A stretch of DNA of 64,000 nucleotides. Origin: Nocardioides sp. GTDB taxonomy: Bacteria; Actinomycetota; Actinomycetes; Propionibacteriales; Nocardioidaceae. A model generated the notes under the pieces. The model was not told the origin of the DNA. It searched no databases and saw only the letters and a list, made by a program, of their open reading frames with translations. This document shows, in pieces, positions 45,801 to 55,602 of the stretch (its first letter is position 1; every line of letters starts with the position of its first letter). The DNA is taken from positions 348,880 through 412,879 of the forward strand of contig JACJWV010000002.1 in the NCBI GenBank assembly GCA_020636915.1, written 5' to 3'. A program made the translations under genes and the position numbers.

Positions 45801-46164
45801 TCGGCTTGAGCAGCGAGACGCTGCTCTCGTAGTCGACCCAGATGTCGCCGGAGGGCGTCACGTACAGGCCGTCGACGGCCTCGTCCTGGTCCAGCGGCAC
45901 GGTCCCCTTGGCCTTGCCCTTGACCGTCACCTTCTGCAGGCGGCCGCCGGCGCTGAAGCCGACGTACGACGTCCCGCTGCCCGCCAGCCCGATCGCGGTC
46001 GGCTGCCCGCTGCCTGCCCGGGGGGCCGGGGTCGCCCCGGCTGCCTGGGTCACCCCGGCCGCCTGGGCCGCGCCCTCCTGCGGGGTCGCCAGAGCCGCGG
46101 TCCCGAGCCCCGCGAGGATCATGGCAAGGCCGATCAGGCGGCCCAGGGGGGCGAGGGTCCGCAC
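42859..46164 (-). CDS. Large secreted beta-propeller / Ig-like repeat protein
   Basis: 1101 residues. A signal peptide precedes an NHL/YncE-type beta-propeller (about residues 45-335; YVGFSAGGRLQKVTVKGK, RYGGITAYDNRVYVANRC, NYFVLDTNNDRVQRW). Seven Ig-like repeats of about 85 residues follow, each with a P-x-I-(S/T)-G-T-x-x-x-G-x-x-L-T-C-x-x-G-x-W core and a second Cys before A(T)N. A final non-repeat domain has one Cys pair. It is probably a surface or released adhesin/carbohydrate-binding protein. Leaderless GTG after TAGGCT. A shorter paralogue lies at 46872-48692. Confidence 0.85.
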   Translation of the reverse strand: MRTLAPLGRLIGLAMILAGLGTAALATPQEGAAQAAGVTQAAGATPAPRAGSGQPTAIGLAGSGTSYVGFSAGGRLQKVTVKGKAKGTVPLDQDEAVDGLYVTPSGDIWVDYESSVSLLKPSGHVRTHFDHDPQRSCDSSKPATRYGGITAYDNRVYVANRCANNLSVYTRTGDLLATVGLPGRPRGVAYGVAQAGRPAFVYVAIPDRGQVLAFKASSLRSSSSPSSRYTLKRPGGGHRPEPGGIVVDKHGQLTVTDMANNALYLVNTNYRYSLYRTLGHPPRASRAQGRLHAPGALAQHAQDGGGLSGNYFVLDTNNDRVQRWSTGGYTYWTRKVHSGNGGGDDDGGNNGGGGGGAPENVTAPTISGTAAIGSTLTCNQGTWSGSGPTNPISFAYRWNRDGAAISGATSTTYTVTSADDGARLTCTVRATNNKGSTEATSASVTVGGGGGGGDGPTNLTAPAISGTAAVGSTLTCSQGSWSGGGPADPISYAYRWLREGVAITGATSSTYTVVAADDGTNLRCVVRATNSTGTAEATSASVAVGGGGGGGGPTNTALPTITGTPAVGQTLTCNPGTWTGTGISFTYEWRRADAAIAGATATTYVVVAADAGKALTCAVTATNTGGSNTVSSTPVTVGSGGSGPGNTTPPTITGTASPGEVLTCNPGTWNGSGISFTYLWRRNGAAVGTGTTYTLLSDDVGASFTCTVTAATSAGSTTITTDPVTVSGPSGHVPANTDPPVISGTPAVGQTLTCSKGTWTGAPTTYEYFWRRDGSTIAGATAASYVVVAADAGASLRCTVVASNGSGNGAATSAAVVVSDGAPPSNSSLPSLTGTGVVGTALTCDKGVWNGVGLTFDYSWSRNGTPVPDTSASTYVVLSDDQATTLTCSVTARNGAGVAMATSTGRTVPAVAAGSPTVSTRPKVTGTAGAGQVLSCDPGTWTGSPTSYATIWQRDGATVGSGVTYVQAAGDQDHALRCLVVAGNAAGKGAARSDPFGGAGCTGPIGVVINGGAAETTTPQVQLRISAPAGATVVSVSNDATMADATPYLLSAGCTIPWTMDSIPGLPLTWSVYVQFDTGPTRYSDDILIRQPAARGLLRLW

Positions 46165-46253
46165 ACGGCGAGCCTAGTCGGGGCCGACGCTGGTATCCGA
46201 CCTCCACAGGGGTGGGGTCTGGACCGGACTTGCCGCCGCCCGGCCCGGCGTCC

Positions 46254-46727
46254 TCAGCCGGCGGGCGCGCGGTCGGGCGGGAACCCGCCCGTCGCGACCG
46301 GTCCCCAGCGGTCGACCGTGATCCGCAGCAGCGACTTCCCCTGGCGGCGCATCGCGTCGCGGTACTCGTCCCAGTCGGGGTGCTCCCCGGAGATGCAGCG
46401 GAAGTAGTCGACCAGACCCTCCTCGGCCTCGGGCGAGGGCATGTCCAGCACCTCCGCCGTGCCGTCGACCTGCACCCAGGCGTCGTCCCACTCGTCGGAG
46501 AGGACGAGCACGCTGGCGGCGGGGTTGCGGCGCAGGTTGGTGGCCTTGGCGCGGTCGGGGTAGGTCGAGATGACGATCCGCCCCTCGGCGTCGACCCCGC
46601 CGGTGACCGGTGAGAGCTGGGGCCGGCCGTCCGCGCGGGTGGTGACCAGCACCAGGTGGTGGCGGGTGCGGACGAACTCGAGCAGCTGCTCGCGGCCGAC
46701 CCGGTCCTTCGTGGCGATCCTCGGCAT
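46254..46727 (-). CDS. PPOX-class F420/flavin-dependent protein
   Basis: 157 residues, split-barrel pyridoxamine-oxidase-like fold. RTRHHLVLVTTRADGRPQLSPV, GRIVISTYPDRAKATNLRRNP and the WGPV tail match TIGR03618-type F420-dependent enzymes. The substrate is unknown. The ATG at 46727 is leaderless after TAGGGT (minus strand, 46740-46735). It separates two paralogous secreted-protein genes, with no evident functional link. Confidence 0.85.
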   Translation of the reverse strand: MPRIATKDRVGREQLLEFVRTRHHLVLVTTRADGRPQLSPVTGGVDAEGRIVISTYPDRAKATNLRRNPAASVLVLSDEWDDAWVQVDGTAEVLDMPSPEAEEGLVDYFRCISGEHPDWDEYRDAMRRQGKSLLRITVDRWGPVATGGFPPDRAPAG

Positions 46728-46792
46728 GTCCCCCACCCTAGGTCGGCCGTCCCAGGCCCGCCGTCGCCGCGGGCCCGGCTGGCGCCGGGGGC

Positions 46793-46853
46793 GTCGAGAC
46801 ACCAGAAGTGGCTGAAAATCCGCCCAAGAGGCAGCCACTTCTGGTGTCTCGAC
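46793..46853. repeat. Dispersed palindromic repeat family C, copy 1
   Basis: Perfect 22-bp arms (GAGACACCAGAAGTGGCTG within the left arm) around a 17-bp loop. Other copies lie at 55478 and 56629. Between two minus-strand genes, just after the stop of the downstream-oriented paralogue gene. Confidence 0.9.
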
Positions 46854-46871
46854 CGGAAACGGCCGCGCGCC

Positions 46872-48692
46872 TCAGATCCCCGTGAGGTGGTACCACCGGC
46901 TCACGTTGCCGGCGCGGTCGCGCACCCGGAACCAGCGGAGCCAGCCGCTGTCCCACGACACGATGTCCTTGCCCCACCGGACGGTCTGGTTCTCCCGCTT
47001 GGACCGGCCGTAGGTGACCGAGGCCAGCCCCGAGCCGACGTCGGAGGCGTTGATGTGGACCACCCAGCCCCAGCGGGCGTTGACCCAGCGCGCGCTGACC
47101 CGCTTGAGCTTCGGGTCGGCGGAGTCGAGCAGCACCGAGTCCGTCGCGCGTCCCGCCGACGGCGCGCCGGGGAACCGCACGCGCACCGTCTTCGGCACCC
47201 GGCTCGACTTCTTCGGCAGCGTCCACGGGTAGTGGCAGCTCTCCGTCAGCGCCTTGGTGTCGGCGTGCCTGAACTTCGCGTCGTTGGAGATCACCACGGC
47301 GGTCGCCCCGGCGGGCGCGCGGATGGTGAGCACGACGTAGGGGTCGCGCGCGTAGCGGGCGCCGTTGCCGATCTTCACCGACGGCTTGCCCCGGCACGTC
47401 TTCACCGGCGGGTCGACGCCGCCGGGGACCGACACCGCGACGCTGCTCGCTGGGCCGCTGGCGCCGGCCTGGTTGTAGGCGGTCACCGCGCAGCTGAGGT
47501 CGGTCCCGGCGTCGTCGGAGGTGACGACGTACGACGTCGAGGTGGCGCCGTCGATCGTGACCCCGTCGCGCTGCCACACCCGGCTGAAGGAGTCCGGGTC
47601 GCCGCTCCACTCGCCGTCGCTGCAGGTCAGCTCCTGGCCGACCTCCGGCGTGCCGCTGATGACCGGGACCGCGGTGTTGACCGGCGCACCCGGGTCGCCG
47701 GGCGGCGGGGTGTCGGCCATCCAGCGCGTGGTGCCCTCGACGGTCCAGCGCTGCACCCGGCCGTTGCCGGTGTCGGCGATCCAGTAGTTGCCGCCGAGCA
47801 CGGGGTCGCCGATCGTGATCGCCCGGGGGTGGTCGAGGTGCCCCTTGCCCGACGACGGGTCGGGCGGGTGCCCCAGCGTGCGGTAGAAGCCGTAGTTCTG
47901 CGTCGCGTTGTAGAAGTAGAGCGCGTTGTTGGCGGCGTCGAGCACCCCGAGCTGGCCCTTGACGTCCGCGATCACGCCGGAGGTCAGCGGGGCGGCGTAC
48001 CCCGGTGCCCGCTGCACGTGCAGCACCTTCACCGGGTCCGCGCCCGCACGCAGCGACCGCTGGTTGTAGACCACCACGGTCCGCGCGTCCGGCATCGTCA
48101 CGTAGAGCCGCGCCGGCACACCCTCGAACGCCGGCGCGAGCGCCACACCGCGCGGGTAGCCGGCCCCCGGCAGGTCGATCGACATCTTCAGGTCGCCGGT
48201 CAGGTCGTAGACCTCCAGGTCGCCCCGGCAGCGGCCTGCGACGTAGACCCGGTCGTGGGTGACCGCGATGCCGCCGTACCGCGCAGGGTCGTGCGCGCGG
48301 TTGTCGGGGCAGCTCCCGGTGGAGTCGTGGTCGAAGTGCGCGAGCAGCGTCCCGTCCGGCGCCAGCTCGGAGACACTGTCACCGTAGTCGACCCAGACGT
48401 CGCCGTCCGCGTCGACGTCGAGCCCGTCGACCGCGCTGTCGACGTCGAGCGCGAGCACCCCGTCGGGGTCCCCGTCACCGTTCAGGCGGAGCAGCCGCCC
48501 GCCGCCGGCGAACCCGACGTACGACGTCCCGTCCTCCCCGACGCCGATCGCGATCGGGCGCCCCGCGCTGACGGCCCCGGCCGGTGCGGTGGGCAGGGTG
48601 GGCAGCACCGTCAGGGCGCCGGCGACCAGGGTCGCGGCGACCACTCTCGGTAGCGCCCCCCGAGCGAGTGCATGCAGCAGCGCACCCCCCAT
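46872..48692 (-). CDS. Secreted beta-propeller / single Ig-like repeat protein (paralogue)
   Basis: 606 residues with signal peptide. The beta-propeller (YVGFAGGGRLLRLNGDG, RYGGIAVTHDRVYVAGRC, NYWIADTGNGRVQRW) aligns with the 1101-residue neighbour. Only one Ig-like repeat (VPVISGTPEVGQELTCSDGEW) follows, then a distinct C-terminal domain ending RDRAGNVSRWYHLTGI. The pair differ mainly in repeat number and tail, a sign of repeat expansion after duplication. The ATG is 7 nt after TATCCT. Divergent from typA. Confidence 0.85.
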   Translation of the reverse strand: MGGALLHALARGALPRVVAATLVAGALTVLPTLPTAPAGAVSAGRPIAIGVGEDGTSYVGFAGGGRLLRLNGDGDPDGVLALDVDSAVDGLDVDADGDVWVDYGDSVSELAPDGTLLAHFDHDSTGSCPDNRAHDPARYGGIAVTHDRVYVAGRCRGDLEVYDLTGDLKMSIDLPGAGYPRGVALAPAFEGVPARLYVTMPDARTVVVYNQRSLRAGADPVKVLHVQRAPGYAAPLTSGVIADVKGQLGVLDAANNALYFYNATQNYGFYRTLGHPPDPSSGKGHLDHPRAITIGDPVLGGNYWIADTGNGRVQRWTVEGTTRWMADTPPPGDPGAPVNTAVPVISGTPEVGQELTCSDGEWSGDPDSFSRVWQRDGVTIDGATSTSYVVTSDDAGTDLSCAVTAYNQAGASGPASSVAVSVPGGVDPPVKTCRGKPSVKIGNGARYARDPYVVLTIRAPAGATAVVISNDAKFRHADTKALTESCHYPWTLPKKSSRVPKTVRVRFPGAPSAGRATDSVLLDSADPKLKRVSARWVNARWGWVVHINASDVGSGLASVTYGRSKRENQTVRWGKDIVSWDSGWLRWFRVRDRAGNVSRWYHLTGI

Positions 48693-48752
48693 ACCACCGA
48701 GGATAGTCGCCGATGCGGGTCGGCACTGCTCTCACCGATAGACTCGACCCTC

Positions 48753-50654
<1,902 letters not shown>

Positions 50655-50768
50655 GGCCCGGAGCGAGGAACGAGCGGAGGGTTCTGCTTGTCCGCCTTCT
50701 GCGAGGCGAGCAATTGCGCGACGAAGTCGCGCCGATCGCCAGCCGGGCGCGTAAGGCGCGGTAGCGCT

Positions 50769-50864
50769 CGTCGGGCTGTCTGCAGGTTTCCCCGGGCCCG
50801 GGAAACCTGGACTTGTCGGGTGTTGCAACACCCACTGAGTCCAGGGATTGCCCACGGAGTCCAT
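50769..50864 (-). repeat. Dispersed element family G, copy 2 (inverted relative to copy 1)
   Basis: On the minus strand it carries the same blocks as 17977-18072: GGACTCCGTGGGCA, a stem ATCCCTGGACTCAGTGGG, then GGGGAAACCTGCA and GCCCGACG. It lies in the 364-bp gap 50655-51018, which otherwise holds a family B element and a short partial duplicate (about 50740-50760) of the typA 3' end, but no gene I can support. Confidence 0.78.
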
Positions 50865-50907
50865 GCCCGGCGCGGGTGCCGCAGCGGCGGCCCAGGCGAG
50901 CGGCCAG

Positions 50908-50962
50908 TTTCGTCGGCCGGCCGACGAAATCCGACGCGGGACGACGAAGCTTCGTCGTCCCG
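50908..50962. repeat. Palindromic repeat family B, full copy 2
   Basis: A perfect 22-bp palindrome at 50908-50929 (TTCGTCGGCCGGCCGACGAA within it) is followed by the same 26-bp palindrome centred on AAGCTT (50937-50962) as at 23671. The right outer part is replaced by TTTCGTCGTCCCG. Confidence 0.88.
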
Positions 50963-51018
50963 GCACGGGTTTCGTCGTCCCGCCCCCGGCTGAGCGGCGA
51001 CCACGTAGGGTCCGGCGG

Positions 51019-51282
51019 GTGACCACCTTCCGCACCGTCCTGGAGGCCACCGGCGGCAACAACGTCGGCATCGTCGTCCCGGAGGAGGTCGTCCTGGCCT
51101 TCGGCCGGGGCAAGCGCGTGCCGGTGGTCGTGACGATCGACGGCGACTACACCTACGCGACGACCATCGGCGTCATGGGCGGGCGCTACCTCGTCTCGTT
51201 CAACGCCGAGACCCGCAAGCACACCGGCCGCGGCGCGGGCGACGAGGTCGAGGTCGAGCTGGTCGTCGACCCCGACCGCTGA
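51019..51282 (+). CDS. DUF1905 domain protein
   Basis: 87 residues, small beta-barrel DUF1905 protein (FRTVLEATGGNNVGIVVPEEVVLAFG, VPVVVTIDGDYTYATTI, GDEVEVELVVD). Function unknown. The fold resembles AbrB-like/double-psi barrels. Leaderless GTG after TAGGGT (51006-51011) by 7 nt. Monocistronic. Confidence 0.85.
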   Translation: MTTFRTVLEATGGNNVGIVVPEEVVLAFGRGKRVPVVVTIDGDYTYATTIGVMGGRYLVSFNAETRKHTGRGAGDEVEVELVVDPDR

Positions 51283-51316
51283 CCCACACCCCTCCCCGGT
51301 GTCGGCGGCCGCCGGC

Positions 51317-51524
51317 CCGGGTACGGACCCGTATGACCTCCCGCCGGACGTCATACGAGCCGGCTCCCCCCACGACCAACCCGCATGACCTCCCGCCGGA
51401 CGTCATCCGAGCCGGCTCCCCCCACGACCAGGTCGCATGACCTCCCGCCGGACGTCATACGAGCCGGCTCCCCCCACGACCAGGTCGTATGACCTCACCC
51501 TGACCGGGTACGGACCCGCATGAC
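51317..51524 (+). repeat. Tandem repeat with 52-bp period, running into a start codon (family F)
   Basis: Units start at 51331, 51383, 51435 and 51487 with G(T/C)ATGACCTCCCGCCGG, each followed by ACGTCAT(A/C)CGAGCC and GGCTCCCCCCACGACCA; the fourth is truncated. GTATGAC and GTCATAC in each unit are inverted. The boundary sequence GGGTACGGACCCG occurs at both ends (about 51319 and 51506). The last copy of its (T/C)ATGAC is the start codon of the DUF2945 gene. Confidence 0.9.
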
Positions 51525-51729
51525 ACAGTTCGAGAAGGGCGACAGGGTCACCTGGCAGAGCCACGGCGGGACGGCCGAGGGCGTGGTGGAGAAGAAGATC
51601 ACCAGCGACACCGAGGCCGCCGGCCGCACGGTGCGGGCGTCGGAGGACGAGCCGCAGTACCTCGTGAGGAGCGACAAGAGCGGCGGCGAGGCCGTCCACA
51701 AGCCCGAGGCGCTGACGAAGAAGAGCTAG
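51520..51729 (+). CDS. DUF2945 / TUDOR-like small protein
   Basis: 69 residues, hypervirulence-associated TUDOR family: KGDRVTWQSHGGTAEGVVEKK at the N-terminus and QYLVRSDKSGGEAVHKPEALTKK at the end. Function unknown; the fold resembles RNA- or protein-binding Tudor domains. The start codon lies in the last unit of repeat F. The stop TAG overlaps the convergent gene's stop: one CTAG (51726-51729) ends both. Confidence 0.85.
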   Translation: MTQFEKGDRVTWQSHGGTAEGVVEKKITSDTEAAGRTVRASEDEPQYLVRSDKSGGEAVHKPEALTKKS

Positions 51730-52682
51730 GACGTCAGCAGTCGCTCCCGCTCGCCCGCGAGCCGCTGGACCACCCCGGCCAGCTCCCGCTCGCGCTCGGC
51801 GAGCCGGACGCGCAGGTCGTGCACGAGCCGCGCGGCCTGATCGGTGTGCGCCGAGGCCTCGGAGATCCGGGACTTCACCGACCAGTCGGTGAAGATGTTG
51901 TCGAACCACACGTCGAAGGTCCGAGTCAGCCCGTCGACCTGCAGCCGCTCGACGGTGCTGCGCACACCCACGTCGGCGAGCTCGCGCGCCAGCCGCCGCA
52001 GTGCCCCGTCCGCATGGTGGAGCGCCTGCTGGGAGGCGTCCATGCGGTCGTACTTCATCATGTCGGTGAGCATCCCGCCGCCGAAGAACGTGTCGTACGT
52101 CGCCCAGCCGCCCGCCGATCCCAGCGCCTGCTGGGCCCCCGCGAGAGCGGCCGCTGCTGCCGCCGCCGCCTCGACGGCCTCGCGCACCTCGCCCTGCTCG
52201 GCCTGCGCGGCCGCGGTCTCGCTGGCGCATCGCTCGAGCTCGGGCCCCAGCGGGCTGCCGGAGGCCCGCAGCCACTCGTCCATGGCCGCCAGCGCGCGCC
52301 GTCGCCGGGCGTCCACGTCGCCGAGCGCAGCGAGCTCGGCCTCGGTCCGGCGCACCTCGTCGGTGGCCGACGCCAGCAGCGTCTCGGCCCGCGCGACGGC
52401 GTACTCCGCCGCCTGCTGCTCGGCGCGCTCGCGGTCGAGGTCGGTGTCGCGGCTGCCGCGCAGCGTCGCCCAGATCCGGGCCGGGCTGAACGACTCGAGC
52501 GCCGCCACGTCGGCGGTCTCGTCGGCGAGCTCGGAGCGCGCCGTGGCCACCTCCTGCCGCGCCTGGTCGGCGGCGGCGCGCGCCCGCTCGAGACGTGCGC
52601 TCACCCGCCGCTGCTCGGCGACGGCGTCGACCGCCGCCTGGAGCTCCGTGCGTACCTGCTCAGCCCGATCCTCGCTGGTCAC
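51726..52682 (-). CDS. Long coiled-coil protein of unknown function
   Basis: 318 residues, highly charged and mostly helical, with coiled coils at about 5-60, 80-130 and 250-310. A conserved-looking central patch GGWATYDTFFGGGMLTDMMKYDRMD and later VDGLTRTFDVWFDNIFTDW break the helices. No transmembrane segment is seen. It may act in envelope or DNA organisation, but this is only suggested by shape. GTG 52682 is chosen because TAGGGT (52694-52689) ends 6 nt upstream. Confidence 0.75.
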   Translation of the reverse strand: MTSEDRAEQVRTELQAAVDAVAEQRRVSARLERARAAADQARQEVATARSELADETADVAALESFSPARIWATLRGSRDTDLDRERAEQQAAEYAVARAETLLASATDEVRRTEAELAALGDVDARRRRALAAMDEWLRASGSPLGPELERCASETAAAQAEQGEVREAVEAAAAAAAALAGAQQALGSAGGWATYDTFFGGGMLTDMMKYDRMDASQQALHHADGALRRLARELADVGVRSTVERLQVDGLTRTFDVWFDNIFTDWSVKSRISEASAHTDQAARLVHDLRVRLAERERELAGVVQRLAGERERLLTS

Positions 52683-52753
52683 GTGCACACCCTAGGCACC
52701 CCTCACCCGGGATAGGTGAGGCGGGCAGCCAGCGGCAGGGCGACACTGCGCGG

Positions 52754-53419
52754 GTGACCGTTCCCGTGCGACGGCTGCCCGAGGACGCGGCGGCCGCGCT
52801 GACCGCGCTCGACCTCGTCGTCGGCGTGGTGGCGGTGACGGCCGCGGCGGCGACCGCGACCGCCCGCCGGCTGCGCGTCGACGGGCTGATCCAGCGGGCG
52901 GCGACGCCGTTCCTGCAGGTCGGCGAGGCGATCCGCACCCGGGTGGTGCGCGAGGTGGACGCCTTCGCACCCGCCCTGGTCGACCTCGCCGTGCGGCGGT
53001 ACGTCGACCTCGACGGTCTCGTCGCCACGGTCGACCTCGACGCCGTGGCCGAGAAGCTCGACGTCGAGGCCGTCATCGGGCGGGTCGACCTCGACGAGGT
53101 CGCCAAGCAGATCGACATCGAGAAGATCCTCGACCGGCTCGACCTCACCTCGACCGTCACGACCCGCGTCGACCTGAAGCGGATCATCGACGAGGTGCTC
53201 GCGACCATGGACCTGCCCGCGCTCGTCGAGGAGGTCATGGACGAGATCGACCTCCCCGAGATCATCCGCGGCTCGACCGGCGGCATGGCGGCCGACACGG
53301 TCCAGAGCGTGCGCCTGCAGACCGTGTCGGCCGACGAGGCGGTCAGTCGTGCGGTCGACCGGCTGCTGCTCCGGCGCAAGCACGCCCGCACGAGGCCCGA
53401 CGGCACGGCCGCGACGTGA
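52754..53419 (+). CDS. Conserved repeat protein paired with RDD protein
   Basis: 221 residues. One hydrophobic segment near the N-terminus (LTALDLVVGVVAVTAAAA) is followed by at least six degenerate repeats of about 14 residues with a VDLDxVxxxxD pattern (YVDLDGLVATVDLDAVAEKL, RVDLDEVAKQIDIEKIL, RVDLKRIIDEVLATMDLPAL). Not assigned to a named function. The GTG at 52754 is leaderless after GACACT. Its stop overlaps the RDD gene start (GTGA), so the two are likely one unit. Confidence 0.75.
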   Translation: MTVPVRRLPEDAAAALTALDLVVGVVAVTAAAATATARRLRVDGLIQRAATPFLQVGEAIRTRVVREVDAFAPALVDLAVRRYVDLDGLVATVDLDAVAEKLDVEAVIGRVDLDEVAKQIDIEKILDRLDLTSTVTTRVDLKRIIDEVLATMDLPALVEEVMDEIDLPEIIRGSTGGMAADTVQSVRLQTVSADEAVSRAVDRLLLRRKHARTRPDGTAAT

Positions 53420-53925
53420 CCGATCACGCGCACGAGCACGAGCTCTCGACGATCCCCCGCGCCGCCCGCGGCTTCCAGGGCGAGCGCGCGGGCGTCGTGA
53501 CGCGGACGATCGCGGCGATGATCGACGGCAGCGTGATCGTCGTCGTCCTGGTCGCGATCTACTTCGGCTACGCCGGGACCCTCTTCCTCCTCGACCCCCG
53601 CACCTTCAGCTTCCCCGACCCCACCTTCCTGCGCAGCCTGCTGGTGGGGGGTGTGCTGCTCGGGCTCTACACGACCGCCACCTGGGGGGCGAACGGTCGT
53701 ACCTACGGCAACGTCGTGATGGGGATCCGCGTCGTCAGCGCCGGCGGCGGACGGGTCGGCTGGCTGCGCGCGGCGATCCGGTCGGCGTTCTACGTCTTCC
53801 TGCCGATCGGTCTGATGTGGGTCGCGGTCGACCGCCGGCTGCGCTCGGTGCAGGACCTCGTGCTGCACACCGCCGTGGTCTATGACTGGAGTCCGCGGGT
53901 GCGGCGGTATCGTCCCGAGGCGTGA
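53416..53925 (+). CDS. RDD-family membrane protein
   Basis: 169 residues. The RDD signature is present as GVVTRTIAAMIDGSVIVVVLV (Arg and Asp in the first helix) with three membrane helices and the closing SVQDLVLHTAVVYDW. RDD proteins have been linked to ion or small-solute transport, unproven here. Coupled by 4-bp overlaps both to the repeat protein before it and to the thioesterase after it. Confidence 0.88.
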   Translation: MTDHAHEHELSTIPRAARGFQGERAGVVTRTIAAMIDGSVIVVVLVAIYFGYAGTLFLLDPRTFSFPDPTFLRSLLVGGVLLGLYTTATWGANGRTYGNVVMGIRVVSAGGGRVGWLRAAIRSAFYVFLPIGLMWVAVDRRLRSVQDLVLHTAVVYDWSPRVRRYRPEA

Positions 53926-54422
53926 CCACGATCGAGCAGCCCAGCTACGACCAGCTCACCGCGATGCCGGCCTACACCGAGCAGCCGGTCCCGATCGCGT
54001 TCGAGGACGTCAACGGCCACCTCAACGTGAGGCACTACACCGGCATCGCCAGCGAGGGCCTCGACGAGGCGCTGGTCGAGCTCGGGATCCCGCAGAACTG
54101 GCCCGCCGCCGGCCACGCCTGCTTCTCCGCCGAGCACCACCTGACCTACCTCGCCGAGCTGCGCGCGGGCGACCGCCTCACGACCCGGGTCCGCCTGCTC
54201 GGCCGTTCCGAGCGCGCCGCCCACGCGGTGGTCTACCTGCTCGACGACACCCACCAGCGCCTGAGCTTCGTGATGGAGGAGATCTTCCTCCACATCGACA
54301 TGCACACCCGCCGTACCTCCCCCTGGCCCGCCGACGTCGCCGCCAACCTCGACGCCCGGATCGCCGAGGACGCCGCGCTGCCCTGGGAGGTCCACCCCTC
54401 CGGCTGCCTCGCGCTGCGCTGA
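53922..54422 (+). CDS. Hotdog-fold acyl-CoA thioesterase-like protein
   Basis: 166 residues. IAFEDVNGHLNVRHYTGIASEG is the 4-hydroxybenzoyl-CoA-thioesterase-type N-terminal helix with catalytic Asp/Asn-His pattern (DVNGHLN). Next come FSAEHHLTYLAELRAGDRLTTRVRLLG and FVMEEIFLHID. It probably hydrolyses acyl-CoA esters. Its position before an LLM flavin enzyme suggests a lipid or aromatic pathway, not proven. The GTG overlaps the RDD stop. Confidence 0.83.
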   Translation: MTTIEQPSYDQLTAMPAYTEQPVPIAFEDVNGHLNVRHYTGIASEGLDEALVELGIPQNWPAAGHACFSAEHHLTYLAELRAGDRLTTRVRLLGRSERAAHAVVYLLDDTHQRLSFVMEEIFLHIDMHTRRTSPWPADVAANLDARIAEDAALPWEVHPSGCLALR

Positions 54423-54446
54423 CCCTGAGCGACGACAGGCGGCCCG

Positions 54447-55451
54447 GTGCTCCTCGACGTCCAGCTCGACGGCCGGCCCGACACGGCCGCCGCGCGGGCG
54501 CGTGAGCTCGCCGGGACGGGCGTCGCGGGGCTGTTCACGTTCGAGGGCCCGCACGACGTCTTCCTCCCGCTCGCGGCCGCTGCCGGCGCGGTCGAGACGG
54601 ACCTGATGACCAACGTCGCGATCGCGATCCCGCGCAGCCCCATGCACCTCGCGCACGCGGCGTACGACCTCCAGCTGATGTCGCAGGGCCGGTTCCGCCT
54701 CGGCCTCGGGTCGCAGGTGCGCCCGCACATCGAGCACCGGTACGGCGCCACCTGGGACCGCCCCGCCGCCCGGATGCGCGAGGCGGTGATGGCCGTCAAG
54801 GCGATCCTGACCGCGTGGCAGGAGGGCAGCCGGCTCGACTTCCGCGGCGAGTTCACCCGCCACACGCTGATGCCGCCGACGTTCGTGCCCGGGCCCAACC
54901 CGTACGGCGTCCCGCCCGTCTACCTCGGCGCGCTCGGCCCGATCATGACGCGCACCGCCGCGGAGGTCGCCGACGGGCTGCTGGTGATGCCGTTCCACAG
55001 CCACCGGCACTTCCGCGAGCGGACCCTGCCGATGGTCGACGCCGGCCTCGAGGCCGCCGGCCGCACCCGTGCGGACCTCGCCATCCAGCCGCAGGCGATC
55101 CTCGCGATGGGCCGCACCGACGACGAGCTGGCGCGGGCGACGGTCGGCGCGCGCGGGCTGCTCGCCTTCTACGGCTCCACGCCGGCGTACCGCCCCGTCC
55201 TCGAGGTCGAGGGCTGGGCCGACGTGCAGCCCGAGCTCAACCGGCTCTCCAAGCAGGGCGACTGGGCGGCGATGTTCGACCTCGTCACCGACGAGATGCT
55301 CGAGACCCTCGCCGTCCGGGGCACGCCCGAGGAGTGCGCGGCGCAGGTGCGGCGGCGGTTCGGCGACGTGGCCGACCGGGTGTGCGCCTACTTCCCGGGG
55401 TACGACGCCCCGCTGGACCAGGTGCGCGACCTGGTCGACGCGCTGGCCTGA
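54447..55451 (+). CDS. F420-dependent LLM-class oxidoreductase (TIGR03617-like)
   Basis: 334 residues, luciferase-like TIM barrel. TNVAIAIPRSPMHLAHAAYDLQLMSQGRFRLGLGSQVRPHIEHRYG matches the family region that binds F420. PPVYLGALGPIMTRTAAEVADGLL and the C-terminal VRGTPEECAAQVRRRFGD are also typical. The substrate is unknown. GTG start 24 bp after the thioesterase stop, probably cotranscribed with it. Confidence 0.88.
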   Translation: MLLDVQLDGRPDTAAARARELAGTGVAGLFTFEGPHDVFLPLAAAAGAVETDLMTNVAIAIPRSPMHLAHAAYDLQLMSQGRFRLGLGSQVRPHIEHRYGATWDRPAARMREAVMAVKAILTAWQEGSRLDFRGEFTRHTLMPPTFVPGPNPYGVPPVYLGALGPIMTRTAAEVADGLLVMPFHSHRHFRERTLPMVDAGLEAAGRTRADLAIQPQAILAMGRTDDELARATVGARGLLAFYGSTPAYRPVLEVEGWADVQPELNRLSKQGDWAAMFDLVTDEMLETLAVRGTPEECAAQVRRRFGDVADRVCAYFPGYDAPLDQVRDLVDALA

Positions 55452-55477
55452 CCTGCTCGCCCGCCGGGTGGTTGGCG

Positions 55478-55538
55478 GTCGAGACACCAGAAGTGGTTGC
55501 GGATCCGGCGCCAGGGCAGCCACTTCTGGTCTCTCGAC
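55478..55538. repeat. Dispersed palindromic repeat family C, copy 2
   Basis: Left GTCGAGACACCAGAAGTGG, right CAGCCACTTCTGGTCTCTCG. Arms pair with two mismatches (GGTTG for GGCTG, GGTCTCTC for GGTGTCTC). It lies between two plus-strand genes, after the LLM stop. Confidence 0.88.
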
Positions 55539-55602
55539 CGGCTTCTCCACAGACCGCAGGTCCCACGATTCCTCCCCAGGTACGCCGGGCAGGCCCAGGG
55601 GC

